Part shown: positions 42,977-51,642 of the stretch, piece after piece | Layout of the letters: each line of letters begins with the position of its first letter | Numbering within the stretch: position 1 is the first letter of the stretch | Notes under the pieces: generated by a model | What the model was told of the DNA's origin: nothing | Database searches by the model: none | What the model saw: only the letters and a program-made list of their open reading frames with translations | NCBI GenBank assembly: GCA_023410475.1 | Contig: JAEYPS010000017.1 | Location: 1 to 64,000 of the forward strand | Origin: Bacillota bacterium | GTDB taxonomy: Bacteria > Bacillota > Clostridia > Christensenellales > SZUA-584 | Direction: 5' to 3' | DNA length: 64,000 nt | Program-made: the position numbers and the translations under genes

Positions 42977-44368
42977 TTGGAAAGGCAAACGCCGATAATG
43001 GATGCGCTTTTTGAGTTGGGCTCAGACTCAAAGGCAAGGTTTTGCATGCCGGGGCACAAAGGTGACACAGGATACTTTTGCGGAGACCTGCTCAGATTCG
43101 ACATAACCGAGCTTCCCGGGGTGGACAACCTCTTAAACCCCGAAGGTGCGATAAAGGAATCGCAGGAGCTGCACGCCGCCTTCATTGACGCCGCGCAGGT
43201 CTCGTATACCACCGCAGGTTCATCCGCCGGTATAATTGCGATGCTGTCTATGTTTCGCGGCAAGAAGGTGATCTTCCCCCGCGGCGTGCACTTGAGCGTC
43301 GCAAACGCCGTTTTCATGCTGGGCATAACTCCGGTCTACTTAAACGCCCCTCCCTGTGACTTCCCTTTTGTTGTCGGCGAGGAAGATATAAAATCGGCGC
43401 TGCGTGCAAACAGGGACGCCGCAGCTGTGTTCATCGTATACCCGAATTATTTCGGCCTTTGCTGCGATATAGAAGCAATAGCCGATACCGTCCACCGTTT
43501 CGGCATACCGCTGCTCACAGACGCAGCTCACGCTGCCCATTTCGTATATTCTCCACTTCTTCCGCTCGCACCCTCTCACGCGGGCGCCGATATATGGGTG
43601 GAAAGCACTCATAAAACGCTTCCCGCCATGAACCAATGCGCATCCTTGTGCGTGGGTAAAGGTTCGCTCGTCGACACAGGCGAAGTAAAGCAAGCGCTTA
43701 GCGTATTTCAGACAACGAGCCCTTCTTATATACTGCTGGCGTCTCTCGATTACGCCCACAGCTATATGCGAGATAAGGGCGAGCAGGAGCTGTTCCGCAT
43801 AATCAACATTGGCAGAAAGTTCGAGGAGACGGTAAATTCGCTTCCCGGATTCACCTGCGCCGAGATGCCGGGCAGCGGTGCGGCGGACAGGGACTGTTTA
43901 AAGGTTGTTATCGACGTCAGCGGCACCGGGCATACCGGCATATCAGTAAAGAACATACTCGCCGGACAGGGAATACACGTCGAGGCGGCGGATATGAAAC
44001 ACATACTCATAATGCTTTCTGTTGGCAACACGTCCGCGCACCTCGACATATTAGCCGACGCTCTTTCCAAAATCGAAAGCGTTCGAAGCGCAGGCATATA
44101 CTTTTCGCCGTACAGCATGCCCCCCGCAACAAAATATTCGCAAAATTCGCGGTTTTGGGGTAATATAGAAAACGTGCGGATAGAGCAGTCTGCCGGGCGC
44201 ATATGCGCCTCTACCATCGGGGTATATCCCCCTGCCGAGGTGGTGATACACCGCGGGCAGGTCATGTCTTATGAGACGGCGGGTTATATTCTCGAGGCTA
44301 GGAGGCAGGGCTTTGAAGTGTTCGGCATAAGCGGCGAAAGCATAAGGGTCTACAAGGAGAGGACATGA
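42977..44368 (+). CDS. Orn/Lys/Arg decarboxylase-like PLP-dependent protein
   Basis: A 463-residue fold-type I PLP protein. FCMPGHKGDTG and YTTAGSSAGIIAMLSMF are typical of the Orn/Lys/Arg decarboxylase family. LLTDAAHAAHF carries the PLP-ring Asp, and WVESTHKTLPAMNQ the Schiff-base Lys. In Firmicutes, a homolog (YaaO) lies just upstream of tmk, as here. The substrate could be lysine or arginine; in Bacillus members of this clade have been linked to polyamine synthesis. TTG start at 42977 after AAGGGGGTGGTATA. First gene of a tight operon. Confidence 0.85.
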   Translation: MERQTPIMDALFELGSDSKARFCMPGHKGDTGYFCGDLLRFDITELPGVDNLLNPEGAIKESQELHAAFIDAAQVSYTTAGSSAGIIAMLSMFRGKKVIFPRGVHLSVANAVFMLGITPVYLNAPPCDFPFVVGEEDIKSALRANRDAAAVFIVYPNYFGLCCDIEAIADTVHRFGIPLLTDAAHAAHFVYSPLLPLAPSHAGADIWVESTHKTLPAMNQCASLCVGKGSLVDTGEVKQALSVFQTTSPSYILLASLDYAHSYMRDKGEQELFRIINIGRKFEETVNSLPGFTCAEMPGSGAADRDCLKVVIDVSGTGHTGISVKNILAGQGIHVEAADMKHILIMLSVGNTSAHLDILADALSKIESVRSAGIYFSPYSMPPATKYSQNSRFWGNIENVRIEQSAGRICASTIGVYPPAEVVIHRGQVMSYETAGYILEARRQGFEVFGISGESIRVYKERT

Positions 44369-45042
44369 TACGAAATCTTACGGGAAAATGCGGCAGTTAC
44401 GAATCGGTTTTTTTCGACCTTGACGGCACTATTACCGATTCTGCGCAAGGGTGCGTAAACGGCATAACGTATATGTTTGAACGCATCGGGCGCCTAGAGC
44501 CCGACGAAATGAAGCTAAGAGCGTTCGTGGGGCCGCCCGTAAAAAAACACCTCATACGCGAATACGGCATGAGCGAACAGGAAGCCGCGCATGCGTATGT
44601 GTTTTTCAGGGAGTATTACGATGAGAAGGGCGTGTATGAAAACAGGTTGTACGACGGCGCTGCTCAAATGCTTAATGCGGTAAAGCGATCGGGGAAAACG
44701 CTCTATATAGCAACGACAAAGCCAATGCCGCTCGCCGTGCGCGTGCTTGAGATGTTCGGGCTCACCGGCTTTTTTTCGGACGTCTTTACCGCTGTGCACG
44801 AGAACGGCATATATGAAAAATACGAGGTGCTGGGGGCGGCTGTTACGAAACTAGGAAGCATTCCGCGCGCCGTAATGGTGGGCGACAGAAGATACGACGT
44901 AGCCGGCGGCAAACACGTTGGTTTCGACACGGTAGGCGTGCTTTACGGATACGGCAGCGAGGACGAGCTAATAGGCGCGGGCTGCGATTTTACAGCCGAC
45001 AGCCCTTATGACCTCGCGCTATTTCTTGGGGAGGAAAAATGA
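44365..45042 (+). CDS. HAD-superfamily hydrolase (phosphoglycolate phosphatase-like)
   Basis: A 225-residue HAD phosphatase. FFDLDGTITDSAQGCVNGIT is motif I with the nucleophilic Asp, YIATTKPMPLAVRVLEMFGL holds motif II (Thr), and PRAVMVGDRRYDVAGGKHVG motif IV. The alpha-helical cap (RLEPDEMKLRAFVGPPVKKH) is of the beta-phosphoglucomutase/Gph type. Substrate unknown. Its ATG overlaps the previous stop by four bases and its end overlaps tmk. Confidence 0.85.
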   Translation: MIRNLTGKCGSYESVFFDLDGTITDSAQGCVNGITYMFERIGRLEPDEMKLRAFVGPPVKKHLIREYGMSEQEAAHAYVFFREYYDEKGVYENRLYDGAAQMLNAVKRSGKTLYIATTKPMPLAVRVLEMFGLTGFFSDVFTAVHENGIYEKYEVLGAAVTKLGSIPRAVMVGDRRYDVAGGKHVGFDTVGVLYGYGSEDELIGAGCDFTADSPYDLALFLGEEK

Positions 45043-45668
45043 GCGGTTTTTTTATAGCGTTCGAGGGCGCGGACGGAAGCGGAAAATCTACCCAAATGCG
45101 AATGCTCGCCGAGCGTCTTGAAGAGCTTGGGGCAAGCGTGGTGCAGACGCGTGAGCCCGGAGGATGCCCCGTCGCCGAGGAGATACGCGACATCGTGCTC
45201 AGCAAGGACGAAAAAAAGATGGAAGCTCTCACCGAAGCGATGCTATACGCCGCGGCGCGCGCCGAGCATGTGAGGCAGGTCATAATGCCGTCGCTCAATA
45301 GCGGCAAGCTTGTTCTGTGCGACAGGTATCTTCTATCCTCGCTCGCGTATCAGGGATATGGAAGACAGCTCGGCGCCGAGCAGGTGCGGCGCATAAACGA
45401 GCCTGCCGTGGCCGGATGTATGCCCGACATAACGATATTCATCAACGTTGCGCCCGAGCGGGCGTTCAAACGCATGAACGAGCAAAAAGAGCTAGACCGC
45501 CTTGAGCGCGAGGACATGTCGTTCCACGAACGCGTTTACAACGGTTTTACAGAGCTTTCAAACGGCGAGGGCGTTATATCAATAGACGCCCGCGGCTCAA
45601 AATTTGAAACGCATGAGATCATAAAGCAGACCGTATTGCCTATACTCAAAGACAAGGGGCTTATATGA
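45039..45668 (+). CDS. tmk: Thymidylate kinase
   Basis: A 209-residue kinase converting dTMP to dTDP. FIAFEGADGSGKSTQMRMLA is the P-loop, TREPGGCPVAEEIRDIVL the DRx-like dTMP-binding segment, and CDRYLLSSLAYQGYG the DRY motif. It is translationally coupled both sides (four-base overlaps) with the HAD gene and holB, the common Firmicutes tmk-holB-ricT order, though yaaQ and yaaR are absent between them. Confidence 0.96.
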   Translation: MSGFFIAFEGADGSGKSTQMRMLAERLEELGASVVQTREPGGCPVAEEIRDIVLSKDEKKMEALTEAMLYAAARAEHVRQVIMPSLNSGKLVLCDRYLLSSLAYQGYGRQLGAEQVRRINEPAVAGCMPDITIFINVAPERAFKRMNEQKELDRLEREDMSFHERVYNGFTELSNGEGVISIDARGSKFETHEIIKQTVLPILKDKGLI

Positions 45669-46609
45669 GTGGTGAGCGAGAAGCGTTCCTTTCCAGTGCC
45701 GAGGGGAAAAATATTAAGAGCGCGTACCTTGTGATATGCAGACAGCCGGGCGTGGCGGGCAGGGCGGTAAATAAGTTTCTGATGAAGCTCTACTGCAAAT
45801 ACGGCGGATGCGCAGATTGTATCGAATGTCAGAGCGTATTGAAGGGGCATATAGACATAATGCGCCTCAGCGCTCCTAAAGTAAATGAGTTCAGAGAAGC
45901 GATCGCCTTTGTCGCCGAAAAGCCGGCTTCAAACTATAAAGCCGTGGTAATAGAGAACGCCGACGATATGACTGACGCTGCCGCCAACAGCATGCTCAAA
46001 ACGTTAGAACAACCGCCACCCGATACCGTGTTCCTGCTCGAAGCAAGGTCGGCGGCAAGCGTGCTGCCCACCGTTGCGTCAAGATGCGCCCCGGTGCATA
46101 TAACGCCGGAATCCGGCGCGGCGGAAAAAATATCGGACCTGCTCGGCGTCGACGATGCTACGGCGCGTATTCTCAGCGATCTTTCGGGAGGCTTCGCCAA
46201 GGAAGCAGAAATAATATATAACGACAAAGCGTTTTGGGAAGCGCGCCCCCGAATGCTGGATGTATGCCATAAGCTGCTCAGCCAGAAAGGGGCGGGAATA
46301 AAAGATTACGCCGAATTTCTCGAGTCGTCAAAAGAGAAGCTTATTCCCCTTATTTGCGTCATGCAGTCTTATTTCAGGGATATACTCGTATATAAAAAAA
46401 CAAAAAACGATCGGCTTATTGCCAACGCCGACAGACTGGAAGAGATAACGCACTCAGCTCAAGTCTTTACAAGCGGCGCCGTTAGTAATATTATTAAGGT
46501 TATACTTGAAGCGGAGAGGCGTTTTTTCTTTTCGGTAAACTTTAGATTGGCTGTGGAAAAAATGCTCTTTGATATACTGGAGGAAAAAAACAAATGGAAA
46601 AAGTCATAG
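45665..46609 (+). CDS. holB: DNA polymerase III subunit delta'
   Basis: A 314-residue clamp-loader subunit. KYGGCADCIECQSVLKGHID holds the zinc-module cysteines, ENADDMTDAAANSMLKTLEQ followed by PPPDTVFLLEA is the delta' SRC-domain neighbourhood, and VASRCAPVHI the SRC motif. The P-loop is not visible, as usual for delta'. It is part of the tmk-holB-ricT operon; its last 16 bases overlap ricT. Confidence 0.92.
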   Translation: MSGEREAFLSSAEGKNIKSAYLVICRQPGVAGRAVNKFLMKLYCKYGGCADCIECQSVLKGHIDIMRLSAPKVNEFREAIAFVAEKPASNYKAVVIENADDMTDAAANSMLKTLEQPPPDTVFLLEARSAASVLPTVASRCAPVHITPESGAAEKISDLLGVDDATARILSDLSGGFAKEAEIIYNDKAFWEARPRMLDVCHKLLSQKGAGIKDYAEFLESSKEKLIPLICVMQSYFRDILVYKKTKNDRLIANADRLEEITHSAQVFTSGAVSNIIKVILEAERRFFFSVNFRLAVEKMLFDILEEKNKWKKS

Positions 46610-47475
46610 GAGTAAGGTTTAAACGGGTTGGAAAGGTTTACTACTTCCTTCCCGGCGATATAAAGTTTAAAGAAGGGGAGCACGCCATCGTCGAGACCGC
46701 GAGAGGCATGGAATACGGCGAAGTCGTCATCCCCGAAAAAGAGGTGGAAGACAAGGATATCGTCGCGCCGCTCAAGCAGGTGATTCGCAAGGCGGGGCCT
46801 AAAGACGAAAAAAAGGTGGAGGAGAACGCCCAGAAGGAAAAAGAGGCGTTTGGCTCGTGCGAGCAGAAGATAGCGGAGCACGGACTTGCCATGAAGCTTG
46901 TCGATGTCGAATACACGTTTGACAATTCAAAGATAGTGTTCTACTTCACCGCTGACGGCAGGGTCGACTTCCGCGAGCTCGTTAAAGACCTTGCGGGCAT
47001 GTTCAAAACGAGGATAGAACTTCGGCAGATAGGCGTAAGGGACGAAGCAAAGATGATGGGAGGCCTCGGGCCCTGCGGACGCGCGTGCTGCTGCTCATAT
47101 TTTCTTGGCGATTTCAGCCCCGTTTCTATAAAGATGGCGAAGGAGCAAAACCTCTCGCTCTCACCTACGAAGATAAGCGGGCTGTGCGGAAGGCTCATGT
47201 GCTGCCTTAACTACGAGCACGAGCATTACTGCGAGACGCGCCGGCGCATGCCAAAGCAGGGAAGCACGGTGAATACACCCGACGGCAAGGGCATAGTGAT
47301 TGAGAACAACGCGATAACCGAGAAGGTACGCGTCAAAATAACTCTTCCCGACGAAAGCGTAGACATAAAGACGTTCGATTTGAGCGAAGTCAGATTCACT
47401 CAGCATCATTGCAGGCACGAGGCTGAAAACGACGTCGAGATGGATGAAGAGATAAAAACCCTGCTCGACGAATAA
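46594..47475 (+). CDS. ricT: RicT/YaaT, PSP1 domain protein
   Basis: A 293-residue protein with the PSP1 C-terminal domain. The N-terminal half has VIGVRFKRVGKVYYFLPGDI and MEYGEVVIPEKEVEDKDIV. The cysteine-rich GGLGPCGRACCCSYFLGDFS and GLCGRLMCCLNYEHEHYCET segments bind Fe-S clusters in the Bacillus Y-complex. RicT works with RicA and RicF in RNase Y-mediated mRNA maturation, biofilm formation and the sporulation phosphorelay. GGAGGAAAAAAACAA before ATG, inside the holB end. Confidence 0.93.
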   Translation: MEKVIGVRFKRVGKVYYFLPGDIKFKEGEHAIVETARGMEYGEVVIPEKEVEDKDIVAPLKQVIRKAGPKDEKKVEENAQKEKEAFGSCEQKIAEHGLAMKLVDVEYTFDNSKIVFYFTADGRVDFRELVKDLAGMFKTRIELRQIGVRDEAKMMGGLGPCGRACCCSYFLGDFSPVSIKMAKEQNLSLSPTKISGLCGRLMCCLNYEHEHYCETRRRMPKQGSTVNTPDGKGIVIENNAITEKVRVKITLPDESVDIKTFDLSEVRFTQHHCRHEAENDVEMDEEIKTLLDE

Positions 47476-47590
47476 TTGGAAGTATGAAGTCCGCATTATT
47501 TGGTAATTGCGCATTTTGTCACATATGTGTTGCAATTTCCTCTGCATGTGTTTAAAATGTTACATGATATTATACGGAGGAGGATGACAA

Positions 47591-47761
47591 ATGGCATATA
47601 TCATTAACGATGCTTGTATTTCATGCGGAGCTTGCGAGAGCGAATGTCCGGTGGAAGCTATCTCTGAGGGCGACGGCAAATACGTCATCGACGCGGACGC
47701 CTGTATAGACTGCGGTTCATGCGCCGACGCGTGTCCTAGCGAGGCTATCGAGCAGGGCTGA
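47591..47761 (+). CDS. 2[4Fe-4S] ferredoxin
   Basis: A 56-residue clostridial-type ferredoxin. The two cluster motifs are CISCGACESECP and CIDCGSCADACP, each CxxCxxCxxxCP, around a short middle loop. It carries low-potential electrons in the cytosol, for radical SAM enzymes, hydrogenases or dehydratase activases. GGAGGAGGATGACAA upstream of ATG. Monocistronic with its own UUCG-loop terminator. Confidence 0.95.
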   Translation: MAYIINDACISCGACESECPVEAISEGDGKYVIDADACIDCGSCADACPSEAIEQG

Positions 47762-47775
47762 ACAACTTATAATGA

Positions 47776-47799
47776 AAGGCCGTTCGCGGCCTTTTTTAT
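47776..47799 (+). terminator. Terminator after ferredoxin gene
   Basis: GGCCG-TTCG-CGGCC with AA/TT extension, followed by TTTTTT. The stable UUCG tetraloop is typical of efficient terminators. Confidence 0.92.
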
Positions 47800-47897
47800 T
47801 TTTAGCTTATGGCTCATAAGCGCTCTCTTTAAACAGGGCGCACGATCCGTTGATACCCGAAAGACTGATTTTACCCGGCAGCATTTTAATCTTCTTT

Positions 47898-48962
47898 TCA
47901 GGGCGTTTTGGTCAAAGCCGTGAGCGATCTTATCCATTCCTTGTTTTCGTTCAAAGCGCATCCGCCTCGGCTCTCGTTAAGAAGATGGTGATTGTCGCGT
48001 ATATCGCCGAGCAGCCTCGACTTCAACGCTTCTTTGAGCGCCATATCCTTTATATTCGTGTCGGAGTACGGCGCGAACGGACAGGCCTCGAGAGCGCCGG
48101 TAGAGCTTATATGCAAAAACCCTCTTCCCGATGCGAGACAGCCGCCGTATTTTTCCTCGTCGCCCGGCAGCGTTACCATCAGCATGTTATGTTTTTTATA
48201 GAGCGTCTCCTCGATATTGCGCAGCTCCTCCTTCTGATCATCCGTAAGGCACAGAAGGAAGTCGTCCTCACCCGAGGGGACATATTCTATAAGAAACGCC
48301 GCGCGGCAGCCCTTTTCCTCGAGTTTCGCAAGATAATCGGTTTTTACTACCTCGCTGTAGTTCGCGCTCGTAAGCGTAACGGACGCGCCGAAAAGCCTGC
48401 CTTTTTTGTCGAGGCTGTCCATTACCGCCATCGCACGCTCATACATTCCCTCTCCCCGCCTCTCGTCCGTCGCCTCTTTGCCGCCCTCGACGCTGATAAT
48501 GGGAACGAGGTTTTTCGCAAGCTCACCGTGTGCCCCTAAAAGCAGCCCGTTCGTGAACATCACAAACAGCGTATCGGGGTACATAAGCGGCAGGTCGAGT
48601 ATGCCTTTTTTCATAAGCGGCTCTCCCCCGGCTATCATGACAACGCAAACGCCTAACTCCACCGCTTCCCCAAGAACGCTTTTTATTCTCTCAATGTCTA
48701 TCTCTCCCGACTTTTCCCTCTGCTGGCTGCACGCGTAACAGCCCTTGCAGGACAGGTTGCAGTCGTTCGTCACGCTGATTATCAGCACTGGAGGCACGAC
48801 AATTCCCTCTTTGCCATACCTTTCCCTTACCCTGGCCTGCTTCTTCATCTTTGAGGATATTTTGGCGAACTCGCTCAAATAATCGGGCCGCTTCAAAAGA
48901 AACCGCCTGTTTCTTATCAGCGCCTTCGTAAGTATTCTGTTAAACTCCTTTATGCCGTCCAT
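47898..48962 (-). CDS. Radical SAM protein
   Basis: A 354-residue enzyme with the radical SAM cluster motif TNDCNLSCKGCYACSQQ (CxxxCxxC, about residues 68-75). IAGGEPLMKKGILDLP follows, the GGEP SAM-binding motif, and VMFTNGLLLGAHG. The C-terminal region has further cysteines (GCLASGRGFLHISSTGALEA, then CPFAPYS) like the SPASM-type auxiliary part, though only a few Cys remain. Substrate unknown. ATG at 48962 after GGGGGACTTA. Confidence 0.85.
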   Translation of the reverse strand: MDGIKEFNRILTKALIRNRRFLLKRPDYLSEFAKISSKMKKQARVRERYGKEGIVVPPVLIISVTNDCNLSCKGCYACSQQREKSGEIDIERIKSVLGEAVELGVCVVMIAGGEPLMKKGILDLPLMYPDTLFVMFTNGLLLGAHGELAKNLVPIISVEGGKEATDERRGEGMYERAMAVMDSLDKKGRLFGASVTLTSANYSEVVKTDYLAKLEEKGCRAAFLIEYVPSGEDDFLLCLTDDQKEELRNIEETLYKKHNMLMVTLPGDEEKYGGCLASGRGFLHISSTGALEACPFAPYSDTNIKDMALKEALKSRLLGDIRDNHHLLNESRGGCALNENKEWIRSLTALTKTP

Positions 48963-49302
48963 TAAGTCCCCCCGCAAAACGATTGATGATTACACTCAAC
49001 AGGTCTCACGACCCCGTTCTATAATATGCACATTATAATACAGTAAATATGATTATTCGAGATTTTATAATAAATTAACACTAATTGCAATAATCCCTTT
49101 TCCTTTTGCCTTTCCACACCTTTAAGTTTTAGGAGCAGTACGACCTGGCGGGATAACGAAGGTCCGAGAGCTTGCACGAACTAAAAGGATAACCGCAAGT
49201 TGCACGACTTGAAGCTTAAGCACCAAAATCAAGCGGAAAAAATCATACAAGCCCCTCTTTGGACATACACATCTATAAAACATGTTCGAAGGGGGTTTTT
49301 TC
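48963..49302. other. Intergenic region between radical SAM gene and spoIIID
   Basis: 340 bases between divergent genes. The part nearest the radical SAM gene is AT-rich. Around 49130-49210 there are two imperfect copies each of GGATAAC (49151, 49187) and TTGCACGA (49172, 49200), of unknown meaning. Close to spoIIID, TCATA (49243-49247) and CATACACAT (49264-49272) may be the -35 and -10 of a sigma-E promoter, as known for spoIIID in Bacillus; spacing is slightly wide. Confidence 0.35.
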
Positions 49303-49551
49303 ATGAAGGAATACATCGAAGACAGGGTCAAAAGGATAGCGGACTATGTGCTGACTAAAGGAGCAACGGTGCGGCAGGCGGCGAAGGCTTTCGGCACGAG
49401 CAAAAGCACCGTGCACAAGGATATGACGGAGCGGCTGTTCGCCATCTCTCCTTTAACCGCCAAAGAGGTCGCAAAGGTTTTGAAAAGAAACAAGGATGAG
49501 CGCCATATACGCGGCGGAGACGCTACCCGAAAGAAATATAAGAGCGAATAA
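49303..49551 (+). CDS. spoIIID: Stage III sporulation transcriptional regulator SpoIIID
   Basis: An 82-residue DNA-binding protein: MKEYIEDRVKRIADYVLTKG followed by TVRQAAKAFGTSKSTVHKDM (helix-turn-helix) and LTAKEVAKVLKRNKDERHIR, then GGDATRKKY. It matches SpoIIID over its full length. In Bacillus it acts in the mother cell after sigma-E, turning many genes on or off. ATG at 49303 after GAAGGGGG. Conserved near-full identity to the family signatures visible, so the call is secure. Confidence 0.96.
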   Translation: MKEYIEDRVKRIADYVLTKGATVRQAAKAFGTSKSTVHKDMTERLFAISPLTAKEVAKVLKRNKDERHIRGGDATRKKYKSE

Positions 49552-49614
49552 AACCGTAGGCCTTGCAATATTTTGAATTATTGTACAATATTAAAAGATA
49601 TTATGCAGGTTTGT

Positions 49615-49643
49615 TTGATATTGTAAACCCTCTGATGTATAAT
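49615..49643 (+). promoter_or_regulatory. Sigma-A promoter for membrane protein operon
   Basis: TTGATA (49615-49620), 17-base spacer, TATAAT (49638-49643), 40 bases upstream of the ATG at 49683. Confidence 0.85.
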
Positions 49644-49682
49644 ACCATTAACTAATTATTTTCCGCAAAAGAGGTAATACGA

Positions 49683-50030
49683 ATGAGAAAAACAGAGTTC
49701 TTGTTTGGGCTTTGCGCCGGTTCGGCCGGTATCATGCTCGCCGTGCTCGCGCTGTTTTCGCTGCTGCCGTTTTCGCCCGACGCGGCTTCAGGCCTTACCG
49801 AAAACCTACTGCAAACGTACGCGATTATATGCCTTGCCGCGAACACTCTTGGATTATTTGGGGCTCTGCTCGTTCAAAAACATAACATCGCGGGCGCGCT
49901 CATTATGGCAGTCGTTATGATCATTATAATGCTGTTCGGCTTTCCGTGGCAGTCTTTGCCCGCCGTGATGTACATCATAAGCGTTGTAATGGCGGCGGTT
50001 CCCGTTAAGGCTGCCGCAAGTAATAATTAA
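49683..50030 (+). CDS. Small four-helix membrane protein
   Basis: A 115-residue protein with four hydrophobic segments: LCAGSAGIMLAVLALFSLLP, AIICLAANTLGLFGALLVQK, ALIMAVVMIIIMLFGFPW and MYIISVVMAAVPVKAAA. It resembles DUF4064-like small membrane proteins, but I cannot confirm a family. It begins a three-gene unit with 50043-50660 and 50657-51472, driven by a near-consensus promoter. GAGGTAATACGA before ATG. Confidence 0.65.
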   Translation: MRKTEFLFGLCAGSAGIMLAVLALFSLLPFSPDAASGLTENLLQTYAIICLAANTLGLFGALLVQKHNIAGALIMAVVMIIIMLFGFPWQSLPAVMYIISVVMAAVPVKAAASNN

Positions 50031-50042
50031 GGAGGAAGTGCC

Positions 50043-50660
50043 GTGAAAAAAGCAGGCTATGTACTCAGCCTTATCGGCGGTATACTGGCGGTGATACTAT
50101 CGGTGCTGATGGTAATAACCGGGCTGTTTTTCTATCTTGGCGACGACGTTTCACGCTTTTATACCAGAAACAACGACCATCTTGACGGTATGTGGGCGGA
50201 CATAGGGGAATATTACGGAGCAGGCTTGCTGCTAAGGGTCGATCTTAAAGACTATATAGAAGACTATTCCGATGTGCTGAAAGACCTCGACGCGCATGAC
50301 CTCGAAGCTGTCGGCGCTCATTATGGCTTCAAGCCGTTTGACGACCTCGCCCGCATATTCAGCAAAGCCGATGAATTCATCCCCACCCTTGTCCTTGGAG
50401 CTATAGCGTGCCTCATTGCCTCTGTATTGGCGCTTGTAGGCTCTGAGACGGCGAGAAGATACCGCGTTGCCGGAGGGGTAATGGTGCTGTCGGGCGCGGC
50501 GCTGACGCTTATATTCAGCCTCGTCGCAAGCTCTATTATCACAATGGCTCCAGCGTCCGTCATTCTTATAGCGGGAGGGCTGATGCAGATAGTGAAACCA
50601 AAGCTTCCTGTCGCCGCGGCGCAGCAGGAAGAAGTTTTGGGCGGAGGTATACAGCAATGA
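50043..50660 (+). CDS. Membrane protein, paralog of downstream gene
   Basis: A 205-residue protein starting MKKAGYVLSLIGGILAVILS (first helix), then an external domain rich in Asp/Glu/Tyr (about 35-110), then three helices (LVLGAIACLIASVLALVGSE, GGVMVLSGAALTLIFSLVAS and so on). The start aligns with that of the next gene (MKKLAFVLGYAGGILALIFS). GTG start at 50043 after GGAGGAAGTGCC. Its end overlaps the next ATG by four bases. Confidence 0.65.
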   Translation: MKKAGYVLSLIGGILAVILSVLMVITGLFFYLGDDVSRFYTRNNDHLDGMWADIGEYYGAGLLLRVDLKDYIEDYSDVLKDLDAHDLEAVGAHYGFKPFDDLARIFSKADEFIPTLVLGAIACLIASVLALVGSETARRYRVAGGVMVLSGAALTLIFSLVASSIITMAPASVILIAGGLMQIVKPKLPVAAAQQEEVLGGGIQQ

Positions 50661-51472
50661 AGAAGTTGGCGTTTGTTTTAGGATACGCGGGCGGTATACT
50701 CGCTCTTATCTTTTCACTGTTAATGATCTATACCGTGCCCGCCGGCCTTCTTGCGAAGGTTACGGACGATATAAAATATGAGATGAGCAACGAGAACATA
50801 ATAGCGCTTAATGAAGTGGGATATCATGCTCGTGAAAATCCCATAACTGATTTTAGCCGGAGGGGCCTTGTAGAATACGCAAGAGCAGCGGCCGAGAACA
50901 ACGATATATTGAGCAACGCCGATATCTATGAAGACTCCGTCGTGTTCGCGCACAAAACAGCCGTTCACGGCATAATCTCGGTTGTGCTTATAGGCGTATC
51001 TATTTTGTTCGCTCTTCTCGGGTTTACAGGGGCGCTTGTTTCCAGGAAGGCGCATACGGGAGGCGCGGTTATGATGCTTATCTCATCGCTCGTGCTTCTG
51101 CTCAGCGCCATATACACGAACACCGTGCTGCCGATGATAGCGGCGTCGGTGTTGCTCACAGGCGCGGGAATACTCAAATTTGTGCCCGTGAGCGAGAGCG
51201 CCGGTGCGAGGACCAGGCGTGCAAAACCCAAGCTGTACCCGCAGCCCTATATTCAGCAGCCTCTGCCCCAGCAGCCGTATCAGCAGTACGCGGTACCGCA
51301 ATCCCCGCAGCCTCAGTACGCGCAACCGCAATACGTTCAGCCGCCGAGCCCTCAGCAGGAGGCTCCCCCGGCAGCCCAGGCCCCGGCCTCAGCCCAGTCG
51401 GACGTGCCTTTCCCGGATGAAGACGTTCAGGTGTTCACCCAGCCTTCCGACGCGCAAGACATAAAACAATAA
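50657..51472 (+). CDS. Membrane protein with Pro/Gln-rich tail
   Basis: A 271-residue protein with the same N-terminal helix and external domain layout as its neighbour (50043-50660), three further helices, then a C-terminal 80-residue tail of QPYIQQPLPQQPYQQYAVPQ-type repeats rich in Pro, Gln and Tyr, ending in an acidic patch. Such tails may interact with proteins or the wall. Topology suggests the tail is cytosolic. Function unknown. Confidence 0.65.
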   Translation: MKKLAFVLGYAGGILALIFSLLMIYTVPAGLLAKVTDDIKYEMSNENIIALNEVGYHARENPITDFSRRGLVEYARAAAENNDILSNADIYEDSVVFAHKTAVHGIISVVLIGVSILFALLGFTGALVSRKAHTGGAVMMLISSLVLLLSAIYTNTVLPMIAASVLLTGAGILKFVPVSESAGARTRRAKPKLYPQPYIQQPLPQQPYQQYAVPQSPQPQYAQPQYVQPPSPQQEAPPAAQAPASAQSDVPFPDEDVQVFTQPSDAQDIKQ

Positions 51473-51504
51473 TATCAAACAACTATATGATGACCCGTAT
51501 ATCT

Positions 51505-51548
51505 CTTGCCCCGCGGCCTTGCGTCACGGGGCAAGTTAACAATTTTTT
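51505..51548 (+). terminator. Terminator of membrane-protein trio
   Basis: CTTGCCCCG (51505-51513) pairs with CGGGGCAAG (51527-51535), then TTAACAATTTTTTT. Confidence 0.8.
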
Positions 51549-51642
51549 TACTGTTCTATCTGAGGATTTACGGTTATAATATAATTGATGATTTCTCAAA
51601 GCTGCTATTATTATTTGTTTTTAGTGTGAAAGGAGAATCATC

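Noticed and set aside
49130..49215. Repeated GGATAAC and TTGCACGA words before spoIIID, considered as tandem repeat or small RNA.
   Set aside because: The two word pairs have different spacing (36 and 28 bases), so they do not form one repeat unit; no terminator follows.
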